DNA of 64,000 nucleotides. Origin: Kryptolebias marmoratus. Its lineage: Eukaryota; Chordata; Actinopteri; Cyprinodontiformes; Rivulidae. The notes beneath the pieces were generated by a model. That model did no database searches. It was not told where the DNA came from and saw nothing but the letters and a program-made list of their open reading frames with translations. Position numbers and translations under genes: made by a program. The stretch is taken from positions 20,020,732 to 20,084,731 of the forward strand of contig NC_051434.1 of NCBI RefSeq assembly GCF_001649575.2, in the 5' to 3' direction. Shown here in pieces: positions 49,201 through 61,200 of the stretch. Positions within the stretch are counted from its first letter, which is position 1. Each line of letters begins with the position of its first letter.

Positions 49201-52200
49201 ACATACTTCAGACAGTTGTGGAGAGGAGACTTTTAAGAGACCAAGGGAAGCACAGACAAGACTTCACCAGAGAAGAATTTTTGCAGGAAGTGTGGAAATG
49301 GAAGAACGAGTAAGCTCTCCTTTTTCTCATCACCAGCAGTAGTTTGGTTGCTTTGTCTGCATACCATTTGCTTCACAGAAATTACTTCTCTCCCCCCTTC
49401 CTGTGTGCCAGGAAAGGAGAAGAGATCTACCATCAACTGAGGAAGCTCGGTGCTTCTCTGGACTGGAGCAGAGCCTGTTTCACTATGGATCCAGTGAGCC
49501 TTTAGTCTCATACGTTACTCTCTAACTGACTTCCTCCCGGTGTGTGGTAACACAGATTTTACACACAATAAGTGCGACCCAAACTTTGTTTTACTGGATG
49601 AAAAACAAAGTCGAAACGCACGCAGACACAAACGCCATTTCCCCTTTCTGCAGCGGGCAGTGACCATCAGAAGTCCAGTTCTGTTGACCCAACTTGGTGA
49701 TTGTTTCATAGCAACCACTGATTGGTGTAGCAACAGAATTTCTGTTAACATGGCTAATATGAATGAATTAGCTTTCCGCCCATTCAGATGGATGCATTAA
49801 GGCCCACGGGTCAAACTCAAGGCCCGCGGGCCAGATCCGGCCCTTGGTAACATTTTATCCGGCCCTCAAAATAACATTGAAGTTTTATTAGATCTGACCC
49901 TCCAGTTTGGGACAGATTGAGTCGCCATCGCTTCTTATTTTGCTTAACAAACTGAGCCTATTTACTGAACTCGTCTTGTTACTTTGCAGCCAAGAAATTA
50001 AGTTTTAATTTCTCAGTAACATTTATTTTGACTTAAAGAGCATCAAATGGGACCGATCAAAATCTTGATAAACTTGCAGCCAATAAAACATGTCTGGTGT
50101 CTGATTTGGGTTAATATGCATCGAAGTGACAGCAAGTTTCCTTTAATGTACTTTGATTTTTTTTCTCTTGTTTTAAAGTTGATGTTAGCAGCTGAATGTT
50201 TGGATTTTATTATTTATAGCTGTTTTAATGGAAATGTAATGAAATGTGTTACTAAGAACATTTCTATGAGAATTTCTATGAGAATATTTCTATGAGAATA
50301 TTTCTATGAGAATAATTTGTCATATTACATCTAAAACCAGGGTTAATTTATGTATTTTTTCTAATAAATATTGATTGAAATTGGCCCTTGGTTAGGACCA
50401 GGTTTTGAATTCTGGCCCCCTGGTGTAACTGAATTTGACGCCCCTGCATTTTGGGAATTTTTTTTTTAGGGTTTCAGCCGGGCTGTGACCGCAGCTTTTG
50501 TCAGGCTCTGTGATTCTGATCTGATCTATCGCTCCGAGGGTCTGGTCAACTGGAGCTGTGCTCTTCAGTCGGCCATTTCTGACATAGAGGTAAGAAAGCC
50601 TTCTGTGATCACACGGTTTGCTCAGCAACTGCTCTGTTCCACTTCCAGGAATGTAAAAGGTTCAGGGTAAGTGAGGCTGACAACCGGATGTTATGGTATG
50701 CTTGTAATTTATCTTTAAACATTAGGATTGATTTCTAGGAGCGTTTGGTCTTCTACACTGATTTGAGCCATGAGATATGAACTTTTGATCAGTGCAGGTC
50801 TTACTTATTTAATCTAAACAAGAGTTTTTCAGTAAGAATAGAAATCAAGCATTGGGCATTATCAGGTCACTGTGCTTTTGGCAGGGCTTATAGTCCAAAA
50901 ATGCAAAGTCCCATTAAACTGTGTCCAACCAGGAGTGTCAAACTCCAGGCCTGAAGGCTCCACTGTCCTGGAGGTTTTAGGTTTTTCTGCTTCAACACAC
51001 AGTTTAATCACCTCCTCATTACATCATCAAGTTCTCCAGAAGCACGTCCACAAGTCATCCGTTTAAACCAGGCGTTCTAAAGCAAGAACACGTCTAAAAC
51101 ATGCAGGAGAGGAACAGAGTTTGACACGTGTGCATTAGAGCAAATGAAATAAAAACTAGCATTCCTCCAAAGGAACTCATCGCATATCGCTGACTGCCTT
51201 GCGGGCCAAAGTTTTAAACAAACATCTGGTGCGATCTGTTAGCGCTTAAAGTATGTGCGTGGCATCACTCTCCGCTACTACCACGCCAAATTTTAGCTCA
51301 ATATGTGTAAAATCGACTGAGTTAGAGCCATTTTTGTTTTCGCTAAGGTCGATTAGCTGCGGCAGCCAACTTGAATCACATCGACTCCAAAAGTTAACCA
51401 GTTTTAGATGTCTATCCTTTTATTACTTTCTGGGAGTTTCATTTAAATTCATCCACAAGTTCATGGGATATTTTGCTAGCAGACATATATACAAATACAG
51501 GCGCGCACACAGGCGATTACATTATTGCCCGTCGTCTTTCGTGACAATATTAAAAATAAGAGAAATTGAAAATAGCTCAAACTTCAACAAAATTAAGTAA
51601 GTAAAATTGTATTTATATAGCACTTTTCACAAATAAAATCACAAAGTGCTTCTCAAAATACATAAGGAAAGCACATAAAAACATCAGACTAAATTAAAAG
51701 CCTGTCTATACAAATATGTTTTCAGCTGTAATTTAAAAGAGTCAACAGAGTCCAAACAGCGTAAGAACAATGGGACAGAATTCCACAATCGGAGTGCAAC
51801 AGCTTGAAAAGTGCTATCCCCACGAGTTTTAAACCGAGTACGTGGAGCTAACAAAAAATTCTGATCAGCAGACCTCAGAACTCTGGCAGAAGTCATCAGA
51901 GACATACTGGGGGGCCTGACCATGTAAGGCCCGAAAAATTAATACAAGAAGTTTCAACTGAAACCTAAAATTAGCTGGTAGCCAGCGAAGAGCAGCTAAA
52001 ACAGCTGCAGCATTTTGCACAGTTTGAATACGATGCATTGCAGATTTGTTAAAACAAGTAAAAAAGACCATTACAATAGTCCACACGAGATAAAATAAAA
52101 GCATGTAAAGTAACTTCCGGATCACGTCTGGGTCTGACTTTAGCAATATTCCTTAAATGATAAAAGCAATTTCGAGCTAATCATGTGGAATAATATTTAG

Positions 52201-55200
52201 ACCTGATTGACTTGTTGCAGACTGGTCTTAATTAGTAAAACTGTATAATTAAAGCTGAGTCTGTCTGTAACTAAGTGAGCTTCATGTGCTGAAAATCACC
52301 GACCATGAGATGTTTACAGTCTTTAGAAAATGAGTTAAAAACTTGTTTTTTTTTTAGAAAGGAGTGCCTTTTTGAACTCCTGATCTTAGACGTGTTTATT
52401 TCTGTTCACTTCTTTAATATGATTCAAGGACTTTAATGTTTTTTGACATGGTTGTCATTCAGTATGTTATGTACACAATTTTTTGTGAAAAGCACAAAAA
52501 ATGTGAACTTTAAAGCTTTGCGTTTGTCATCAGGTGGACTCGGTGGAGGTCTCAGGGCAGACCATGTTGTCTGTTCCAGGATATGAGAACAAGGTGGAGT
52601 TCGGAGCTTTGTACACCTTTGCGTACCCCGTCGAAGGTCATGGTGAGTATTTGTGACTGTCTGGAAACATATTGAGCATTTTTTTTTTTTTATAATGTTG
52701 AATTTTCCTTTTCACGAATGTTGTAGATGGCCGAGTGGCAGTATCCACCACCCGCCCTGAGACGATGCTTGGAGATGTCGCTGTAGCCGTCCACCCAGAC
52801 GACCCTCGATATCAGGCCAGTTTTATTGATTTATTTACTTCTGTAGCGGGGAAATAGGATGTGAAACAGTGAATGTAATTATATTCTATGATATCAGATC
52901 AGTCCTTATCGTGGGGCTCTTTCCAAACCATTCACTTATTTATTCTTTTATAATGAACGGGGAAAACATGCAAATTCAGTCTGAGATCACAACAAAACAC
53001 ATGAGATTTTATCTTCATTTATCATTTATTTGATAGGGACAGAAACAAGTAACACAGATCAAGACAATCAGATGCCTGCATCACAGTGTTTACAGCCAGG
53101 ACTAACACACAACACACCTTTAACAAAAGAAAAAACACACACAGATCAACAGTGAATACAATAAGATGATGAAAAGGAGATATAAAATAATATATCAACT
53201 AAATCAGAACAATTACAGTGTTTAAAAATGAGTACAGTTCTGGTTCATCTTTAGCCAGTTCTTAAGCCTTGAAGGGAACATTTTACTGTCAGTTAATATG
53301 TGTGTGAGTGTGTGTAAGAAAAGCCTAAAGGCAGAAGCAGTGTGTGAAATGTCATTTTGTACCTAACAGTTGTCATGTCATTTGTGGTGATTGACGTTTT
53401 GTTGCCATTTCTTTCGTGGCAGTTGATGCTTCATACCAATCGGGTACGAAGCACTTTTACCATTTCACACCCGTGCACTGACCACGTGCACTTTTCATTC
53501 TAGGCACCAGCTCCATGCAACACTGCACAGGATTTATAGTCAACGTTCTTGCATTTTATTATTTATAATGCAGACTAAATGTTTGCTGCTCACTGCAGAG
53601 TTACACAGAGTGGTAAACACACGTGTTCCTGGTAGTTTTGGTCATTTTGCCTCATTCTTGTGTGTTGTTTCATTGTGGTCAGGTGCTGAAAGCGTATCGT
53701 CATTAGGGACTGAACTGTATTATGGTAACTTTTGCTCCCCTTGTATATTTAATACATCGACTTGTTGTCAGTGTATGAAGACACTTATTGTATCAGCAAC
53801 AGACCAGAGACTCACAACCCTAATTAAAAGATATCAATGGCCCTGATTGTAATAAACCCTAGAACTCAAGCAGTTACTCAAGCGTTACTGAAGACATGAA
53901 TACATTTGCAAAATGATCTAAAACATGATGTCTTTGTGCTGTTTTAGATATACAAATACAAATCCATACAGTACTCCATGGCTCTAAAAGTGAAAATGAA
54001 AAACAACAAGTAAAGTTCAAAGCATTAAAAGATTTGAAAACTTTAAGGTTTGAACTAAATCATGAATGTATATTTTCATGAAAAACACATTCAGGACAAA
54101 CACAAACAACGCCACAGTAAGTCTGATTGGTAGATAGTAAAAGTTTGTTTGGCTCACAGCTCTGTGTGTCCTCTGTGTCTCAGAGCTTTCACGGGAAGCA
54201 GTGCAGACATCCCTTCACCAACAGGCTGATCCCCGTCATCACGAGCACAACGGTGGACATGGAATTAGGAACCGGTAACTGCCACGCCTGCTCCTGGCGC
54301 ACAGTCCCAACCAAACGCAGCTTGTTTATCATCCATTAAATGTCTCTTTAATAAATTAGAGCGTATGAAGTGTCTGAAAGCTGGAGCGGTCGCTGACGTC
54401 GTGTTTTTGTAGGTGCGGTGAAGGTGACTCCTGCTCATGACCACAAAGACTTCCTCCTGTCCAGGAGACACACTCTGCCACACGTCTCAGTGATTTTAGG
54501 AGACGGTACAATGGCGCCATCTTGTGGACGGTGGCTGGAGGTACATGTGCAGGTTGACGTTACAGGACTGATGTTACTTCTGCTGTCTGCTCAGCCTTTA
54601 GCCTTTTGTTCAGCGCCTCAAATAAACATCGAACACCTGACGTCTTTTATATTTCTTAACCCCACCTGTTATAAATGTTATTTTTTTTCTCTTTGCCGTT
54701 TTAAAGGGCAAGAAGCGTTTTGATGCCAGGCAGCTCGTCCTGGATGCTCTGGCTGAGAAGAAACTGTTCGTGGGAAAGCAGAACCATCCCATGACTTTGC
54801 CCGTCTGCAGGTAGTTAAAACAGGAGTGGCAGCATTTCTGAAAATGTCAGCGTCTTTGACCAGGTGAGAGTAGGTGAGAGTCATAAACGGCTGTTAGCGC
54901 CTCACAGCAGCTAAGTTTCCAGCTTTTTGGTTCCTGTGTGGTGTAGAGGATGTCACTGCTCCGTGTTATCCTGTAAAAACCGGGGGTAAAACATGAATGG
55001 GCTTTGTCTTTGTAACACCACCTGGGTGTATTTTACGCAAGCATGCAGAAAAGGATTCTTGTAAAAATTAAGCACGTGGGGTTGATGGTGTCCCCGCATG
55101 CAGATGACCTTCTGCTACGTCCTCAGTTGTTTTCGTTTGAGAAACACTGCTGAGCTTTAGATTTATGAAGGATTTAGCCTCTTTTTGTCCTCCTGTAAAA

Positions 55201-58200
55201 CAAGCAAATCAGTTGAAGTACTCAAGCTTCATTTTAATGAAACACACCTGTTTGCTTTTTGGTTTAAATATGTCAAAAATTTACATTTTCTAAAATGTTG
55301 GATGTAGAATACCACTTAACAATCATGTAGCTGATTTAAACAGATGCTTATCTGCACCATGTGTCCGTCGTCCAGCTGTAAAACCCACAATAGAGGAGCT
55401 TAAACCCTTTGAAAACAAAAAACTTTTGTCCTTCCTAATCTGGTGGCTTCTGCTTTTCTTTCACAAAAAAGTACATTTTAAAAAAGTTAGCATTTTTTTG
55501 GATAAATGAACGCTGATTTCTGAATGACTGCTGAAATTTGTTGAAGTTAGAACACGAGCTAAACCAGTACAAAGCTAAAATAAGCAGAAGAGCAGCTAAA
55601 AGCAAAATCTAGCAACACTTTAGTTCAAATCTAAAATGAGTAACTGTTAGCTAAAAGTTAAATTTAGACAAACCGTAGCTCAAAGCTAAAAATAGCAGAA
55701 CTGTAGCTAAAGTGAAATCAAGCAGAACTGTAGGTAAAAGCTAAAATGAGCAAAACTGAATCTATAAGCTAAATTTGGCAAATAAATTAGCTAAAGCTAA
55801 ATGAAGTACAGCAGGAGCATTAAATTAAAATTAGCAAAACCGTATCTGAGAGCGAAAAATGTCAAAACACTAGTTAAAAGCTAAAACTAGCAGAACAGTA
55901 ACTAAAAGCCAAAATTAACAAAATCTTATATCAAAGCAAAAAAAAAAAAGCGAAATTGCAAAATTGACAAAACTGGAGCTAAAAGCTAAATTAGCTAAAC
56001 TGTAGCTAAGTTTTAAAATTGGGGAAAAATGTAGATAAAAGCTTAAATGAGGAAACCATATTCACAAGCTAAATGTAATGAAACCATAGCTAAAAGCTAA
56101 ATGTAGCAAAACTGTCACCAGAAGCTAAATGAAGTAAAGGAGTAGCTTCAATTTCAAATTAGAAAAGCCATATTTGAAAGCTAAAAGTAAAAAAATAGTA
56201 GCTCTAAGTTATAATGAGCAAAACTGTAGCTAAAAGCTAAATCTAGCAACACATTAGTTACAATCTAAAATGAGTAAATATTACCTAAAAGTTACATTTA
56301 TAAAGAATGTAGCTGAAAAATAGAAGTAGAAGAACTGTAGCTAAAGTGAAATTAAGCAAAAATGTAGGTAAAAGCTAAAATGAGCAAAACCAATACTAAA
56401 TTTACCCTAAATTTAAATGTCTTTATCTGTTTTTCCACAGTTTATTACACTTTGATAGGGCTTTTTTTTGTGCCCATGGAAGGAGACACGCTCCGGCTCA
56501 CAGAAAGCTCTTAAAGAGGACAGTAACACTGACGTGCTAACACTCACTGTGTCTTTTCTTTGTTTCCTGTTTTCTAGCCGCTCGGGAGACGTCATTGAAC
56601 CGCTTCTGAAAAAGCAGTGGTTTGTTCGCTGCGGCAAAATGGCTGAAAAAGCGATACAGGTAAACTTCTGTTACGCGTTTCCCTTTCAGTCGGCCTGTAG
56701 GAACGAACCTGATCAAGTGTTTCCCAATAATCACGTCATAAAACTTTAAACACCCGAACGTGACTTGTGTCTGACTGTCAGGCGGTGGAGGATGGGCAGC
56801 TGGAACTCATCCCGCAGCACTACTCAAAGACCTGGAAGAACTGGATGTCCAGCATCAGGTACTCTGCTCTGACGTCTGACCTCTGACCTCTTACTAGAAC
56901 CGAACTGTGACGTGAGGAGAGACCGTTGCTACGTCATCCTCACGGTAAATGGGCGGTTGTTTTCAAAATGTACCTCCGTTCTCTTGCCGTGTGCTTTGCA
57001 GTGATTGGTGCATCTCCAGGCAGCTTTGGTGGGGTCATCAGATCCCTGCTTACCAAGTAGAGCTTCCTGAGTCTACAACCAGACCAGAGGTGGGGCTGTT
57101 CGCATTTCTGTTTACGATAACTTTTATATCATCAAATCTTGAACAATAAAGGCCAGACTTTTAGACTGAAACCATCACATGTTGAGAGATAAAGGAGCTG
57201 TAGCCATTTTGGTCAAACCTTGGAAAAAATAAAAACATTATGTGTGATCTCATGTGATATCGTGAGATGTTCGCGCTCACGCTCAGATCCTGTGTTGTAA
57301 ATGAGTCTCAGCTGCTACCACATCAAATTTTAACTCCGTGTATAAAAAACTGACTGAGTTAAAGCCATTTTGGTGTTGGCTGACATCCACTGGCTGTGGT
57401 GGCCATCTTAAATTGAGATGACTCAAAAAGTTTATCAGTTGTAGCCATACATCCAATGATTAATTTGTAGAAGTTTCATTATGATCTGTCAAGTGGTTCA
57501 TAAGATATTCTGCTAACAGACAAGCGGAGTTGAGTCAGACAGTTATTGTTCAAGTCTTAAGCAAATATGTTGCGCAATGAGTAGTATTTGGAGTATTTGT
57601 TGGGAATGGCTCTCAGCTACACTGACACCAAATTTTAGCACGATGTCTCTAAAATTGACTGAATTGTAGCCAGTTTTGTGTTTTCTAAGGTGACTTGGAT
57701 GTGGCAGCCATCTTGAATGGGGTTGGCACCAAAAGTTAATCAGTTGTAGATGTACATCCAGTGATTATTTTCTAAAAGTTTAATTGCAATCCATCTAGTG
57801 GTTTGTAAGATATTTTGCTAACAGACAGAGTTGACTCCAAAATATTAATGACAAAGTTCTAAACAAAGATCAGTGTCAGCCACTACCACACCAACATTTA
57901 GATCAATATCTGTAAAACTGACTGAGTTATAGCCATTTCTGTGTTTTATGAGGCCATTTGACCGCGGCGGCCATCTTAAGTCAGATTGACTCCAAAGGTT
58001 CATCAATTGTTCATCAATAACTACTCTATGCATGAGTGCCTGCTTTCACCTTTCGTCTCCAGGCGATAAAAATGTAAAACTGCTTTTCTACAAGTTAGTG
58101 TCTGTTCCAGACCGTAGTGTAATTCTGTGTGTGTGTGTGTGTGGGGCAGGAGCAGTGGGTATGGGGGCACAGCCTGGACGAAGCCCGGCAGAGAGCTGCT

Positions 58201-61200
58201 GTGAAATACGGAGTGAAGCCAGAAGACGTTACTCTGAAACGGGGTAAATCGCTCCCTCTTGACCTCCATTCTGGGTTTTGAATCATTTCTGTGTTAAACG
58301 CCACACTCACAAACGCTGAGGGCGTTCATTTGCGTTAACGCGTTGTGCATTTCTCCGGGTCAAACCAAACGTATCGGTGCAAATGAATACACATCACCAT
58401 AACTGTACCCTGACATGTGTGTTTTATACACTGTGACTGAGCCCTCAAACACACACACACACACAGTCAGGTCATTGCTGTTATAGTGTGTAAGCACTTA
58501 CTGGGTTTTAACAAAAGTGTGTTTGTCATAAATATTTAATACAAAGATAAGCAAATTGCGGTTCTGGTAAATAAGAATCCTGACTATAAAATAAATCACA
58601 GCTCGATGTTGTGATGTAAGTGAATGTGGGCAGTGTGTGTGTAGGGCTTTAGATGGGCGCGAAATGGTAACTACACTGGTAACACCTATCGCTGAGTACA
58701 AAATGATGATCACTGTATGAATTGACAGTGGCTGAACAAAACGACCACCTCCGGGTATGAAATTGTAATCATTGTAAACTATATGAAGTAATAGCTGCCG
58801 AGTATGAAATGATGAGCACCAGACAAAATGGGTACGAAATAGCAGTCCAATCACTGCACAAAATGACAACTGCTGCATACAAAATAGCAATTACTATATG
58901 AAATAATGACCGCTGGGTACGAAATGGTAACGACCCGACAAAATGCACACCACTGGGTACGAAATGGCAATTCAGTCACTGCACAAAAAGACAACCGCTG
59001 GTTCCAAAATACTAATCACTCTATGAACTGACAGCTGCTGAATATGAAGTGGTGATCACTGTGCAAAGTGACAACCCCTGGGTACAAAGTGGAGGGGGAA
59101 ATGCACAACACATTGATGTGATTCATTTTGAAGTACGCACTTAACATTAGACAGAATAACTCAGCCTCTGTCACAAAAAGCATCATGTTTTTTTTTCCCC
59201 CCATGGCCAGACCCAGATGTCCTGGATACGTGGTTCTCCTCAGGGCTGTTTCCTTTTGCAATGTTTGGCTGGCCAGAACAGGTACTCCCCCCTCCCCCCC
59301 CAGCACAAACAGAACCGAAATAAACACCTGTGGTCAAAGCTGCTCATGTCTCACCCGAGTCTTGCTTTGAACAGACGTCTGACCTGCAGCGCTTCTACCC
59401 CAACTCTATTCTAGAGACCGGCAGTGACCTCATCTTTTTCTGGGTTGCTCGGATGGTAATGTTGGGAACGGAGCTGACCGGGCAGCTACCCTTCAGACAG
59501 GTCGGTCGTAGATTAACGAGCACCGTAAAACAAAATGTCCGTCGACGTTTATATCTTCCCCCTCCGTCACGTTTCTCAGGTCCTGTTCCACTCTCTGGTG
59601 CGAGACAAATACGGTCGGAAGATGAGTAAGTCTCTGGGGAACGTCATCGACCCGTTAGACGTGATCCATGGAGTTTCTCTCCAGGTGAGCTGCGCGCAGC
59701 CCGTTTCCTGTCGACCAAGCGACGACGTGGACCCGTTTAACATACGCAGCGCAGCTTTAAGCTCAGTTTATGTGTTGTTTGTTTGTGTCGTGGCCACATT
59801 AATCACTTCAGTGTTTTTTTATAGCTCAACTTTCTGAAGGAAAAAGAGGTTCTGTTTGTTTGTTTTTTTCCTGTTTTTAGCAACGAACAGAAGGCTTTTG
59901 TTAGAAAAGAATCTGGGCAAATCTGGTGATTCCCAGCTGGGTAACACCAAGAATTCACACTGCAAAAGCTTCACAACTTCCTGTTAGGGAGCATAATTAG
60001 CTGCAGCTGGAGGGTTCTCCTTGCTATCATAAAAAGGATTCCTTTAACAGCACTCGTTAAATTAAATAATACTCATCTGTTGCTCTCACATGAAAGAAAA
60101 TTTGGTTTGGATGTTCAGGAACAACCAGAAACCACCAAAACTCAATCCTGCCATGAACTGGAATCTGCTGGAGCACCAGTATCTCTGTCCACAGTGAAAC
60201 TAGATTTATATCACCGTGAGATGAGAGGGTCCTGACAAAGAAATAAGCTCCTGCTCCAAAAGAGACGCCTTTAACTTTTTCAGCTGTCAAACACGGTGTT
60301 GGTAGTGTCATGTTGTGGGACTAATGCATTGCACCAAATGGATGAAACAATGAAGGAGGAGGAGTACCTCCAAATTCTTCCAACTTCACCTCAAATTAAC
60401 AGCTAGACGTTGTAACTTGGCGTCAGCTGGATGTTCCGACAGGACAACGATCCCAAACACACATCAGAGCTGCTCTCTGATTGGATAAAACAGGAGAACA
60501 TTCAGCTGCTGGAATGACCTTCACAAAGGAAAGACTTTAAGCCTGTTGAAAATTTGTGAAGCTTTTAAAAGAAACCTATTATTCTTCCTTGAACAAGTCA
60601 GGATAGGTCTGTGGGCTATACAAAACATGTTCATTACATTTAATACACAAAATCAATCTCAGATATTGAGATTTTACCTGATCAGTTCTGCCTGTTTTGA
60701 GCTCATTTCAGAATGAGCGGTTTTAGGGCTACGTCACTATTATGCAAATAAGCTGCTGTTGGCCACGCCCCTCAACTCGGTGTCCCGTCTCAAAACATAA
60801 AAACTCTCTGAAGGATTAAATGCTGCGATCTGATGCACATTAATATTGTTATTAATTAAAACTCTGAGGATTCTGACTTTGGGACAGGGGCACTTAGCGG
60901 TTCTGAACCGACATTTGTCGAGTCAGATAGCGGTAATGAGCGGTCCAAAACCAGACTGGTAGCGGGTCAAGACAGCAGCAATACATGTTCTATATTGCAG
61001 CCGACAACAAAACATTTTCCTTTTCCAGCAGACATTGTTCAGCAGTAAAACCAGCAGAACAAACGTGACGGTCTCCTTGTAATGAAGTGGGCGGAGCTCC
61101 ACTTGGGTTGCTAGGTAACAAGGATTGTGACGCAACAATCCCGAGGTTTTTGAAACGGGTCATTTTGCAGACACCAGAAAACATTTACTTATTGTCAAAA

